Assembly (NCBI RefSeq): GCF_000425505.1 | Contig: NZ_AUDO01000008.1 | Span: 186,001-250,000 of the forward strand | Source of the DNA: Flavobacterium frigidarium DSM 17623 | GTDB taxonomy: Bacteria; Bacteroidota; Bacteroidia; Flavobacteriales; Flavobacteriaceae | Length of the DNA stretch: 64,000 nt | Reading direction: 5' to 3' | Shown here: positions 8,332 to 15,480 of the stretch, in pieces | How positions within the stretch are numbered: the first letter of the stretch is position 1 | Layout of the letters: each line of letters opens with the position of its first letter | The notes under the pieces: generated by a model | Databases searched by the model: none | Told to the model about the DNA's origin: nothing | The model's input: the letters and a program-made list of their open reading frames with translations, nothing else | Program-made: the position numbers and the translations under genes

Positions 8332-8961
8332 TTAGACGATTTCTAATGTTTTAGCTTTATTTACTAAATCTACTAGATTAGTTACATTCAATTTTGTCAA
8401 TAGACGCAATTTGTACGTACTAATAGTTTTTTCATTTAAACCTAAAATTTCAGCAATTTCATGATTCTTTTTACCACCACTTAAGTAACGCAATACCTCA
8501 ACCTCACGATTAGATAATTTACGATATAGGCGTTCGCTTTTACTTTGCTTAGCGATAAGAGCTAAGTTTTTCTTAACGGTTTCATTCATGATTATTTTAC
8601 CTTGGTAGACTTTGATAATCGATTGACCTAATGTTTCTAATTTTTCTTTTTTATGCACATACCCAGAAGCTCCTGCTTTAATAGCGTTTGGTGCATAAAT
8701 TTGCTCAGAAAGACCACTATAAATTATAATCTTAGTGTTGGGGAAATTTTTTAACATTGATTTTACTTCAAAGATACTTGCAAGTCCTTCTAGTTCTAAA
8801 TCTAGTAATAATACGTCTATCTCCTTTGTTAGAAGGATGTCGCGAATCATTAAAAAACTACCTACATTGGCAGTAATAGAGATGTCTGAATGGTCTTTAA
8901 AGTAAGATTTAACTCCAAAGTGTACAACGGGATAGTTATCAGCTAAACAAACTTTTATCAT
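8332..8961 (-). CDS. NarL/LuxR-family response regulator
   Basis: A 209-residue two-domain regulator. The receiver domain (1-120) has the phospho-acceptor D54 (VLLLDLELEG), the acidic residue D8 and the switch lysine K104 (VHKKEK). The usual second acidic residue is replaced by N9 (ADNYP). The C-terminal LuxR helix-turn-helix covers about 145-205 (LSNREVEVLRYLSGGKKNHEIAEILGLNEKTISTYKLRLL, read in two parts). It would act as a phosphorylation-dependent DNA-binding regulator. No histidine kinase is adjacent, so it is an orphan here and its signal is unknown. It is transcribed towards dnaG and the two stop codons touch without a gap, so transcripts from both sides must overlap unless they end inside a coding region. 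Confidence 0.9.
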   Translation of the reverse strand: MIKVCLADNYPVVHFGVKSYFKDHSDISITANVGSFLMIRDILLTKEIDVLLLDLELEGLASIFEVKSMLKNFPNTKIIIYSGLSEQIYAPNAIKAGASGYVHKKEKLETLGQSIIKVYQGKIIMNETVKKNLALIAKQSKSERLYRKLSNREVEVLRYLSGGKKNHEIAEILGLNEKTISTYKLRLLTKLNVTNLVDLVNKAKTLEIV

Positions 8962-9051
8962 AATTTAATTTTTTTTAAGAGTTGTTAGTGGGATATTTTA
9001 TTAAATATAGTTAAAATATTGGATAATTCCAAAATATGTAGCCTGTAGGCT

Positions 9052-9855
9052 TTAATTTCTATTTATAAAACATACCGGAATAGGGTTCATCTTATGTTGA
9101 TTTACCTTATTCAATTTTTTATAGATCGAAAACACAACTTTTTCTCTCTCAGAAAAACCATCTACACTAACTCCCTTTTCGTCGCTTATCATAGCCCATT
9201 CTAATTCGTCGTAACTTGCACCTAATTGATCTTCGTCAGACTTGTCGTCTCCAAATAGACCATCAGATGGCTGTGCAACTAATATAGATTGTGGTACTTT
9301 TAAATAAGCGCCTAAAGCAAAAACTTCTGATTTCATTAAATCTGCTATCGGACTTAAATCTACGCCGCCATCACCGTACTTAGTATAGAAACCAACGCCA
9401 AAATCTTCGACTTTGTTTCCTGTACCTGCAACTAGTAACCCGTGTATCCCAGCAAAATAGTAGAGAGTGGTCATGCGTAGTCTAGCTCTAGTATTAGCTA
9501 GAGTAAGATTAAGCTTGGTCTCTTCAATCTGTTCTGTGGGTAATGCTTTTTTAAACGTTTCAAAACTAGCAGTTAAGTCTGCTTCTACGCTTGAAACATT
9601 CGTGAATTTGTCTTGCAATTGCTTGATATGTTCTTTCCCTCTACTCACATGACTAGCATGTTGGTGTATTGGCATTTCTACACATAATACTTTAAGTCCC
9701 GTTTGAGCACAAAGAGTGGAGGTAACTGCGGAATCAATTCCCCCTGATATGCCAATGACAAACCCGTTTACGTTTGCATTTTTGGCATAATCTTTAAGCC
9801 AGTTTACGATATGATCATTTACTTCTTCAACTTGAATAGTACTTTTTTTAGTCAT
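9052..9855 (-). CDS. nadE: NAD(+) synthetase, ammonia-dependent
   Basis: A 267-residue N-type ATP pyrophosphatase that converts deamido-NAD, ATP and ammonia to NAD. The P-loop motif SGGIDS is at 37-42, and the downstream signatures GTGNKVEDFGVGFYTKYGDGG and DLSPIADLMKSEV are intact. There is no N-terminal glutaminase domain, so it uses free ammonia, and the length is normal for this short form. It is divergent from gldB across a 100-base gap. The same neighbourhood (nadE beside gldBC) is known from Flavobacterium johnsoniae. The pairing looks positional rather than functional. Confidence 0.96.
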   Translation of the reverse strand: MTKKSTIQVEEVNDHIVNWLKDYAKNANVNGFVIGISGGIDSAVTSTLCAQTGLKVLCVEMPIHQHASHVSRGKEHIKQLQDKFTNVSSVEADLTASFETFKKALPTEQIEETKLNLTLANTRARLRMTTLYYFAGIHGLLVAGTGNKVEDFGVGFYTKYGDGGVDLSPIADLMKSEVFALGAYLKVPQSILVAQPSDGLFGDDKSDEDQLGASYDELEWAMISDEKGVSVDGFSEREKVVFSIYKKLNKVNQHKMNPIPVCFINRN

Positions 9856-9884
9856 AATAGTTCAACTTTTAACTACGAGCAATG

Positions 9885-9892
9885 TATATTTG
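9885..9892 (+). promoter_or_regulatory. Predicted -7 box of gldB-gldC
   Basis: TATATTTG matches TAnnTTTG, about 64 bases before the gldB ATG, in the nadE-gldB divergent gap. Confidence 0.45.
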
Positions 9893-9955
9893 CAAGATCA
9901 AATATTAGGATTTTGTTTTTGAGTGGTATTTCTGATGCAAATTTAATTAAAAAAA

Positions 9956-10912
9956 ATGAAAATATATATTTATAGTTTAGTTCTGTGTGTCTTTTTTGCC
10001 TCATGTGGAAAGAAAGATAAGATTGAGAGAGAGATCAATGCGGTTCCTGTCACTATTAAAGTAGAGCGATTTGATAAAATATTTTTTGAAACTGCCCCAG
10101 AAAAGTTACCGGAAGTAAAGCAACAGTTCCCTTATTTTTTTCCTCCTGGAAATGATGATCAAGTTTGGATTGAGAAAATGACAGATCCTCAATGGAGAGA
10201 ATTGTATAGTGAGGTTCAAAAGAAATATAATGACTTAAGCCCCGTCACTGCAGATTTAACAGCCTTGGTTAAAAGAATGAAATATTATTTTCCTGAGACC
10301 AAAACGCCAAAATTGATTACGGTTATCTCTGAGATGGATTATACTAATAAAACTATTTATGCAGACAGTTTAGTAATTGTTTCTCTTGAACTCTATTTAG
10401 GGAAGGACCATCGCTTTTATCAATTTCCAAATTATATAAAAGCTAATTTTGAACCAAAACAAATTATGCCTGATGTGGTAAATAGTTTTGCAAATAGCAA
10501 AATAAAGCCTCAAAACAGCAAGAACTTCATAAATAAGATGGTTCGCGAAGGTAAAAAGTTGTACTTAAAAGATATCCTGCTGCCAGAATATACAGATGCA
10601 GATAAAATGGGATATACAGAAGAGCAATTAAAGTGGTGTCAAGAAAATGAAAGTTATATGTGGCGTTATTTTATAGAAAAAGAGCTACTATATAATGATG
10701 AACCAAAATTGAGTTCGCGATTTATTGATCCAGCACCATTTTCAAAATTTTATCTCGAGATTGATAACGAATCTCCTGGTCAAGTAGGAGCATGGATAGG
10801 GTGGCAAATCGTGCGCTCGTATATGAATAATAATGAAATTCCAGTGCAGCAGCTTTTAGATATGGATGCAAGAGAATTATTTGAAAAATCAAAATATAAA
10901 CCTAAGAAGTAA
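9956..10912 (+). CDS. gldB: Gliding motility lipoprotein GldB
   Basis: A 318-residue lipoprotein. The signal peptide ends in a lipobox with lipidated cysteine C17 (LCVFFASCGKK). The body matches the GldB family: IKVERFDKIFFE near the start, LITVISEMDYTNKTIYADSL in the middle and PGQVGAWIGWQIVRSYM near the end. GldB is required for gliding and for assembly of the type IX secretion machinery in Flavobacterium johnsoniae, and it also resembles the GldB family of predicted zinc-dependent peptidase relatives, although I cannot point to a convincing HExxH here. The stop overlaps the gldC start by one base (TAATG), so the genes are translationally coupled. The gldKLMN locus is 45 kb away in the same window. 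Confidence 0.95.
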   Translation: MKIYIYSLVLCVFFASCGKKDKIEREINAVPVTIKVERFDKIFFETAPEKLPEVKQQFPYFFPPGNDDQVWIEKMTDPQWRELYSEVQKKYNDLSPVTADLTALVKRMKYYFPETKTPKLITVISEMDYTNKTIYADSLVIVSLELYLGKDHRFYQFPNYIKANFEPKQIMPDVVNSFANSKIKPQNSKNFINKMVREGKKLYLKDILLPEYTDADKMGYTEEQLKWCQENESYMWRYFIEKELLYNDEPKLSSRFIDPAPFSKFYLEIDNESPGQVGAWIGWQIVRSYMNNNEIPVQQLLDMDARELFEKSKYKPKK

Positions 10913-11250
10913 TGTCAAATAAAAATAGATCAGAAATTAAGTTTCTAGTAGAACTAGATGATAACCGCGTACCAGAAAAGTTGTTGTGGTCAGCAAAAGA
11001 TGGGGGAGTAGAATTAGAAGAGGCAAAAGCAATTATGTTATCTGTTTGGGATAGTAAAGCTAAAGAAAGCATGCGTATTGACTTATGGACAAAAGAAATG
11101 CCTGTTGATGAAATGAAGATTTTCTTTCATCAAACGTTAGTTGCGATGTCTGATACTTTTCATAGAGCTACAGGCGATGAGAAAATGGCAGACACCATGA
11201 AAGATTTTTGTGATTATTTTGCTGAAAAATTAGAGCTTACAAAGAAGTAA
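10912..11250 (+). CDS. gldC: Gliding motility protein GldC
   Basis: A 112-residue soluble protein without signal peptide or membrane segment, so it is probably cytoplasmic. The sequence (EIKFLVELDDNRVPEKLLW, MRIDLWTKEMPVDEMKIFF) matches the GldC family, which always accompanies gldB. In Flavobacterium johnsoniae loss of gldC gives only a partial gliding defect, so its role is accessory; its biochemical activity is not known. The ATG overlaps the gldB stop by one base, and a hairpin terminator follows at 11263. Identification rests on both the sequence and the gldB neighbour. Confidence 0.94.
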   Translation: MSNKNRSEIKFLVELDDNRVPEKLLWSAKDGGVELEEAKAIMLSVWDSKAKESMRIDLWTKEMPVDEMKIFFHQTLVAMSDTFHRATGDEKMADTMKDFCDYFAEKLELTKK

Positions 11251-11262
11251 GAAAGAGTAAAG

Positions 11263-11284
11263 AGACTGTCTGAAGAGGCAGTCT
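11263..11284 (+). terminator. Terminator after gldBC
   Basis: An 8-bp stem AGACTGTC / GGCAGTCT (one G-U pair) with a 6-base loop, followed by a T run. Confidence 0.7.
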
Positions 11285-11287
11285 TTT

Positions 11288-11929
11288 TTAGTTTTTAATA
11301 GATTTGTTTTTTAAATCCTTGAGAACTTTTTTTAATGAGCCAAGCAGTAATTTATCAGCGCTTTTATGAAATGTGATGTTGTCTATTAATTTATCTGACT
11401 TTTGATCTTCCCAAACTGATTTTTGTTGGTTGGCATGCACAGTACCTATTACTCTTTGCTTGTAGATAATTTCTAACAAGTTTAAATCGTATATCTCTAT
11501 TGCTACTTCGCTTTGGTTTTTTCCTTCGGAATAATCATCCTCGTATAAACCAATACTGCCTATATCATCTTTAACTTTTTTACTGGTAATATTGATAAAG
11601 TAGTCGAATCCTGTACCTGTTTTTAATTCTTTTAATTTTTGTTTGTTAGGATTAAAAGCTATTTGATGAGGAATTAATAATCCACTAGTATTCTCTCTAT
11701 AATGGTAACGGTCGTTTAATTGTTCGATAAAAAATGAAGTGGTCGTATTAGTAAGTTTTTCATTATTGTTTGCGGGAAAGTCAAGGTTGTTTAAAAGCCA
11801 TTTACCAGTGGTGAAATCTACCCCTGTTGAATAGTCATTATTAGTTAGCAAGTAACTGCTGCTTTTGCATGAAACAAAAAAAACTATTATGACTAATAGT
11901 TTAATAGTAGTGATAATAGTTTTCTTCAT
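11288..11929 (-). CDS. Lipoprotein of unknown function
   Basis: 213 residues. The N-terminus is a lipoprotein signal with the likely lipidated cysteine at C21 (LLVIIVFFVSCKSS). I recognise no domain in the mature part. It contains a stretch predicted to alternate strands (YFINITSKKV, VAIEIYDLNLLEIIYKQRVIG), which recalls small periplasmic or outer-membrane lipoproteins of Bacteroidota. The next residue after the cysteine is lysine rather than an export-type acidic run, so periplasmic retention is likelier than surface export. It lies downstream of engB in the same direction after 24 bases and may be read through from that operon. No function is proposed. Confidence 0.7.
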   Translation of the reverse strand: MKKTIITTIKLLVIIVFFVSCKSSSYLLTNNDYSTGVDFTTGKWLLNNLDFPANNNEKLTNTTTSFFIEQLNDRYHYRENTSGLLIPHQIAFNPNKQKLKELKTGTGFDYFINITSKKVKDDIGSIGLYEDDYSEGKNQSEVAIEIYDLNLLEIIYKQRVIGTVHANQQKSVWEDQKSDKLIDNITFHKSADKLLLGSLKKVLKDLKNKSIKN

Positions 11930-11953
11930 GAATTTTGATTTGTTGATGTTATG

Positions 11954-12574
11954 CTAGAACTGATTATTGTTCTTGAAAACCTCCTGATTAACTTCGTCAA
12001 TATAGCCTAGTAATTCCTCTTTACCTATAGATTCTGTTGCAGATGTTACAAAGTAATGTGGCATCTCGGCCCAGTTGTTAGCAAACATATTTTTCTTGTA
12101 TGCAGCAATGTGCGAATCAATTTTGACCTTACTAATCTTGTCGGCTTTTGTGAAAATAATACAAAATGGAATTTCGCTTTCTCCCATGTATGACATAAAT
12201 TCGATATCGATGGCCTGTGCTTCATGACGAATGTCAATTAATACAAATGCACACACAAGTTGTTGTCTTGTTTCAAAATAATCAGTAATGAATTGCTGAA
12301 AAACTGATTTTGTTTTTTTCGAAACTTTTGCATAGCCATAACCGGGTAAATCTACTAAAAACCAATTGTTATTGATTAAAAAGTGATTTATAAGTTGGGT
12401 TTTTCCAGGACGGCCAGAAGTTTTTGCTAATTTCTTTTGGTTGGTGATCATATTGATTAATGATGACTTTCCAACATTTGATCTACCTATAAATGCGTAT
12501 TCTGGTAAAAAGTCTTTTGGACATTTTGACACATCAGAATTGCTAATTATAAATTCGGCAGTATTAATTTTCAT
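11954..12574 (-). CDS. engB: Ribosome biogenesis GTPase EngB (YihA/YsxC)
   Basis: 206 residues from the ATG at 12572-12574 (MKINTAEFIISNSDVSKCP). A frame seven codons longer (from 12595) exists but adds a lysine run not seen in the family. G motifs are clear: G1 GRSNVGKS at 30-37, G3 DLPG at 75-78 and G4 TKAD at 142-145. EngB binds GTP and helps a late step of 50S subunit assembly, and it is usually essential. It follows the alpha/beta hydrolase gene by 42 bases on the same strand, forming a two- or three-gene operon placed head to head with mraZ. Confidence 0.96.
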   Translation of the reverse strand: MKINTAEFIISNSDVSKCPKDFLPEYAFIGRSNVGKSSLINMITNQKKLAKTSGRPGKTQLINHFLINNNWFLVDLPGYGYAKVSKKTKSVFQQFITDYFETRQQLVCAFVLIDIRHEAQAIDIEFMSYMGESEIPFCIIFTKADKISKVKIDSHIAAYKKNMFANNWAEMPHYFVTSATESIGKEELLGYIDEVNQEVFKNNNQF

Positions 12575-12616
12575 ACTATTTTTTTTTAAAGTCACTCTAG
12601 TTCTAACTTAGAGTGC

Positions 12617-13381
12617 TTATAATTTTGTTTTGATTAACCATTCTTCAAGTAAGCGATTGAATTCTTCAGGTTGCTCCATCATGGCAGCGTGACCGCATTT
12701 GTCAATCCAATATAAACTTGATTTAGGTAATAGCGAATTGAATTCTTCTGCAACATCAGGTGGAGTTACTTTATCGTTTTTTCCCCAGATGATGCAAGTT
12801 TCTACATTCATATTTGGTAAATCTTTTGCCATATTGTGTCTAATAGCACTCTTAGCAATAGTCAATGTTTTTATTAATTTTATCCGATCATTTACAGATG
12901 CGTAAACTTCGTCGATTAATTCTGGTGTAGCGACTTTAGGGTCATAAAATACATCTTCAGCCTTTTTCTTTATATATTCATAGTCCCCGCGCTTAGGGTA
13001 ACTGTCTCCCATTGCACTTTCATAAAGACCAGAACTTCCAGTAATTACTAAACCTGCAACTTTTTCAGGATACATTTTTGTGTGGTATAAGGCGATATGT
13101 CCACCAAGAGAATTTCCTAAAAGAATCACACGTTCAAAACCTTTAAAAGTGATAAAATCTTTTACATATTTAGCAAAGCTCTTTACGTTAGTTTTTAAGA
13201 TATTTTGAGTGTAAATGGGTAGGTCTGGAATAACTATTTTATATCCTTTTTCAGAAAAGTAACTAGCAACAGCGTCAAAATTACTTAGCCCTCCCATTAG
13301 GCCATGCAAGATTACAATAGGCGTTCCTTCTCCAGCTTCATAATAGCTGTATTTACCTTCTTTTTTATAGTTTTTGTCCAT
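12617..13381 (-). CDS. Alpha/beta-fold hydrolase
   Basis: 254 residues with the complete catalytic set of the fold: nucleophile S91 in GNSLGGH, acid D203 in WGKNDKVTPP and base H231 in CGHAAMMEQP. The oxyanion motif HGLMGG is at 26-31. There is no signal peptide, so it is cytoplasmic. The sequence is closest in general layout to small esterases or C-C hydrolases, but the substrate cannot be read. It sits upstream of engB in the same operon and divergently from the mraZ cluster, an arrangement I recall from other flavobacteria. A -7 box lies 29 bases upstream of the ATG. Confidence 0.87.
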   Translation of the reverse strand: MDKNYKKEGKYSYYEAGEGTPIVILHGLMGGLSNFDAVASYFSEKGYKIVIPDLPIYTQNILKTNVKSFAKYVKDFITFKGFERVILLGNSLGGHIALYHTKMYPEKVAGLVITGSSGLYESAMGDSYPKRGDYEYIKKKAEDVFYDPKVATPELIDEVYASVNDRIKLIKTLTIAKSAIRHNMAKDLPNMNVETCIIWGKNDKVTPPDVAEEFNSLLPKSSLYWIDKCGHAAMMEQPEEFNRLLEEWLIKTKL

Positions 13382-13409
13382 GTGTTAAAATGCGAATTTT
13401 CAATTTTGA

Positions 13410-13417
13410 CAAATATA
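13410..13417 (-). promoter_or_regulatory. Predicted -7 box of the hydrolase-engB operon
   Basis: On the minus strand this reads TATATTTG, matching TAnnTTTG, 29 bases upstream of the hydrolase ATG. Confidence 0.5.
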
Positions 13418-13671
13418 GGATTTAATACATTAATATGAATTTTTGATAACTCTTTTTGAAGAGAATATTTTAGGTGCCGCAATATTTTAATAGTATGATT
13501 GCTCAAAATGCACTTACAGTAATAATTTCAACTTAAAATTTTACCAATTTACCCTTAAATGTTGTTAAAAAATTAGTGCTAATTTATCGATCAACGAGTC
13601 ACAGTGAATATTCTTACAGTGATCCTTTTATGGAGTTAATAGCTTGATTTACTAAAAATTAGCTAGTTACA

Positions 13672-13724
13672 GTGGGAAGTGGGTAAACTTATTAACAAAG
13701 TGGGATATAGTGGTAAATAGTGGT
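13672..13724 (+). promoter_or_regulatory. MraZ operator: cluster of five GTGG(G/T) boxes
   Basis: GTGGG occurs at 13672, 13679 and 13700, and GTGGT at 13710 and 13720. The last three start exactly 10 bases apart, one helical turn. MraZ of other bacteria represses its own operon by binding short direct repeats of GTGG(G/T) or TGGGA at 10-base spacing. The boxes end 10 bases before the -7 box, so bound MraZ would cover the promoter. Confidence 0.8.
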
Positions 13725-13734
13725 AAATATTTTA

Positions 13735-13742
13735 TATTTTTG
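13735..13742 (+). promoter_or_regulatory. Predicted -7 box of the dcw cluster
   Basis: TATTTTTG matches TAnnTTTG. It lies 24 bases before the TTG start of mraZ and directly after the GTGG operator. Confidence 0.55.
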
Positions 13743-13766
13743 CTTAAATCATTTTATCAATTTCAT

Positions 13767-14240
13767 TTGAATTCAATTGTAGGTACATACGAGTGTAAAG
13801 TCGATGCTAAAGGGAGGGTCTTAATGCCTGCGCCCCTTAAAAAGCAATTGGCTGCTTCTCTTCAAGACGGATTTGTCTTGAAGCGCTCGGTTTTTCAGCC
13901 TTGTCTAGAATTGTATCCAATGGAAGAGTGGAATGTAATGATGCAAAAAATCAATAAGCTAAACCGCTTTGTGAAAAAGAACAATGATTTTATCCGTCGC
14001 TTCACCGCGGGTGTTAAAATGGTTGAAATCGATTCGCTAGGTCGTTTATTGATTCCTAAGGATTTAGTCTCTTTTGCAACAATTGCTAAAGATGTTGTTT
14101 TTTCTTCAGCGGTTAATATCGTTGAGATTTGGGATAAAGATTTGTATGAAAAATCAATAAGCGGTGATGATGTAGATTTTGCCGACTTAGCAGAAGATGT
14201 AATGGGAAATTTAAATGAAGATGACAATGGAATATCATAA
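13767..14240 (+). CDS. mraZ: Transcriptional regulator MraZ
   Basis: 157 residues from TTG 13767 (MNSIVGTYECKVDAKGRVLMP). The GTG start at 13710 would lie in the operator and upstream of the promoter, and it would add a hydrophobic segment foreign to the family. Two SpoVT/AbrB-like DNA-binding halves are visible, each with a DxxGR turn: DAKGRVLMP near residue 13 and DSLGRLLIP near residue 92. MraZ forms a ring and represses the dcw cluster from repeats upstream of itself; five such repeats are present here. The 3' end overlaps rsmH by 26 bases, so the two are translationally coupled. Confidence 0.95.
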   Translation: MNSIVGTYECKVDAKGRVLMPAPLKKQLAASLQDGFVLKRSVFQPCLELYPMEEWNVMMQKINKLNRFVKKNNDFIRRFTAGVKMVEIDSLGRLLIPKDLVSFATIAKDVVFSSAVNIVEIWDKDLYEKSISGDDVDFADLAEDVMGNLNEDDNGIS

Positions 14241-15123
14241 TCCAGTATTATTAAAGGAATCAGTTGATGGTTTAGCGATTAAAGCTGACGGTATATATGT
14301 AGACGTGACTTTTGGTGGCGGTGGTCACTCGAGAGAAATATTAAGTAGACTAGGTCCAGAGGGAAGGTTGTTTGCATTTGATCAAGATGAAGATGCTTTA
14401 GCAAATGCTTTGCAGGACGACCGTTTTGTTTTAATCAATGAGAATTTCAGACACTTGAAGCGATTTCTTCGTTTTAATGGTGTAAAAAGTGTTGACGGAA
14501 TATTAGGAGATTTGGGTGTTTCATCCCATCAATTTGATGTTCCTGAAAGAGGTTTCTCTACTCGTTTTGATGCTGATTTAGATATGAGAATGAGTCAAAA
14601 AAATGATTTAAATGCTTATAAAGTTGTCAATGAATATGATGATGCTAATTTAAAAAGAGTGTTTTTAGATTATGGAGAATTAAAAAGTGCACCTGCATTA
14701 GCAAGAACTATTGTTGAAGCTAGAGAGGTTCATCCTATTAAAACAACAGATGAATTAAAAGATATCTTGGCAAAATTTTTACCCGAAAAGGTTCGAAATA
14801 AGATCTTAGCTCAAATATATCAAGCAATAAGAATTGAAGTAAATCACGAAATGGATGTTTTAAAGGAGTTTCTAGAGCAGTCTTTAGAAGTCTTAAAACC
14901 AGAAGGTAGGTTGAGTGTCATTTCTTATCATTCGCTTGAAGATAGACTAGTGAAGCGTTTTATGAAAAACGGAATGTTTGAAGGGGAGCCTGAAAGAGAT
15001 TTCTTTGGGAATTTCTCAGTGCCTTTTAAAACAGTTGGAAAATTAGTGATACCAAATGCTGTTGAAATTAAAGAGAATAATAGGGCGCGTAGCGCTAAGT
15101 TGAGAATTGCTCAAAAAATATAA
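14215..15123 (+). CDS. rsmH: 16S rRNA (cytosine-1402-N4)-methyltransferase RsmH
   Basis: Up to 302 residues. It uses S-adenosylmethionine to methylate N4 of C1402 in the ribosomal P site. The SAM-binding signature VDVTFGGGGHSREIL lies near residue 30, and the family motifs DGILGDLGVSSHQFD and VISYHSLEDRLVKRF are intact. In-frame ATGs at 14215, 14221 and 14227 are all possible; all overlap the end of mraZ. ftsL follows after 9 bases. The gene is a standard second member of dcw clusters. Confidence 0.96.
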   Translation: MKMTMEYHNPVLLKESVDGLAIKADGIYVDVTFGGGGHSREILSRLGPEGRLFAFDQDEDALANALQDDRFVLINENFRHLKRFLRFNGVKSVDGILGDLGVSSHQFDVPERGFSTRFDADLDMRMSQKNDLNAYKVVNEYDDANLKRVFLDYGELKSAPALARTIVEAREVHPIKTTDELKDILAKFLPEKVRNKILAQIYQAIRIEVNHEMDVLKEFLEQSLEVLKPEGRLSVISYHSLEDRLVKRFMKNGMFEGEPERDFFGNFSVPFKTVGKLVIPNAVEIKENNRARSAKLRIAQKI

Positions 15124-15132
15124 AGTTGATTT

Positions 15133-15480
15133 ATGAAAACGGGTATCTATGGTATATTAAAAGCAAGGTTTTTAATCGATGATGATGCGATAAAAAATTG
15201 GCGTTTTATAGTTTTTGTAATTCTACTAGCGATTATAATGATTGCAAACACTCAAAGGTTTGAGCAAAAAGTATTTAAAATTGCTGAGCTTACTAGTGAG
15301 GTAAAGGAATTGCGATCAGAGTTTGTAGATAGGCGCTCACAGTTAATGAAGCTAAGAATGGAGTCAACAGTTTCGGAAAAAATGATTGCAAAAGAAATTT
15401 ATCCCTCTACCGTTCCTCCAGTAAAAATTAAAGTTAAAAAAGAAGCAGAAAAATCTTTTCTGAAAAAAATATGGCATTAG
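15133..15480 (+). CDS. ftsL: Cell division protein FtsL (Bacteroidota type)
   Basis: 115 residues: a short cytoplasmic part, one transmembrane helix at about 25-41 (FIVFVILLAIIMIANTQ) and a periplasmic heptad-like coiled coil (KIAELTSEVKELRSEFVDRRSQL). This is the bitopic layout of FtsL, which with FtsQ and a FtsB-like protein activates the septal synthase. Sequence conservation in the family is low, so the call leans on topology and on the place between rsmH and ftsI. The 3' end overlaps ftsI by 10 bases. Confidence 0.85.
   Translation: MKTGIYGILKARFLIDDDAIKNWRFIVFVILLAIIMIANTQRFEQKVFKIAELTSEVKELRSEFVDRRSQLMKLRMESTVSEKMIAKEIYPSTVPPVKIKVKKEAEKSFLKKIWH

Larger units (their letters stand above)
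13382..13766. other. Divergent control region between the hydrolase-engB operon and the dcw cluster
   Basis: No credible gene is seen in these 385 bases. They hold the hydrolase promoter at the left, two ACAGTGA copies 15 bases apart (13601 and 13616) in the middle, and the GTGG repeat cluster plus the mraZ promoter at the right. An apparent GTG start at 13710 falls inside the operator and is not used. Confidence 0.7.

Noticed and set aside
13710..13766. GTG at 13710 as the start of mraZ
   Set aside because: It lies inside the GTGG operator and upstream of the -7 box, and it would add a hydrophobic segment not found in MraZ.
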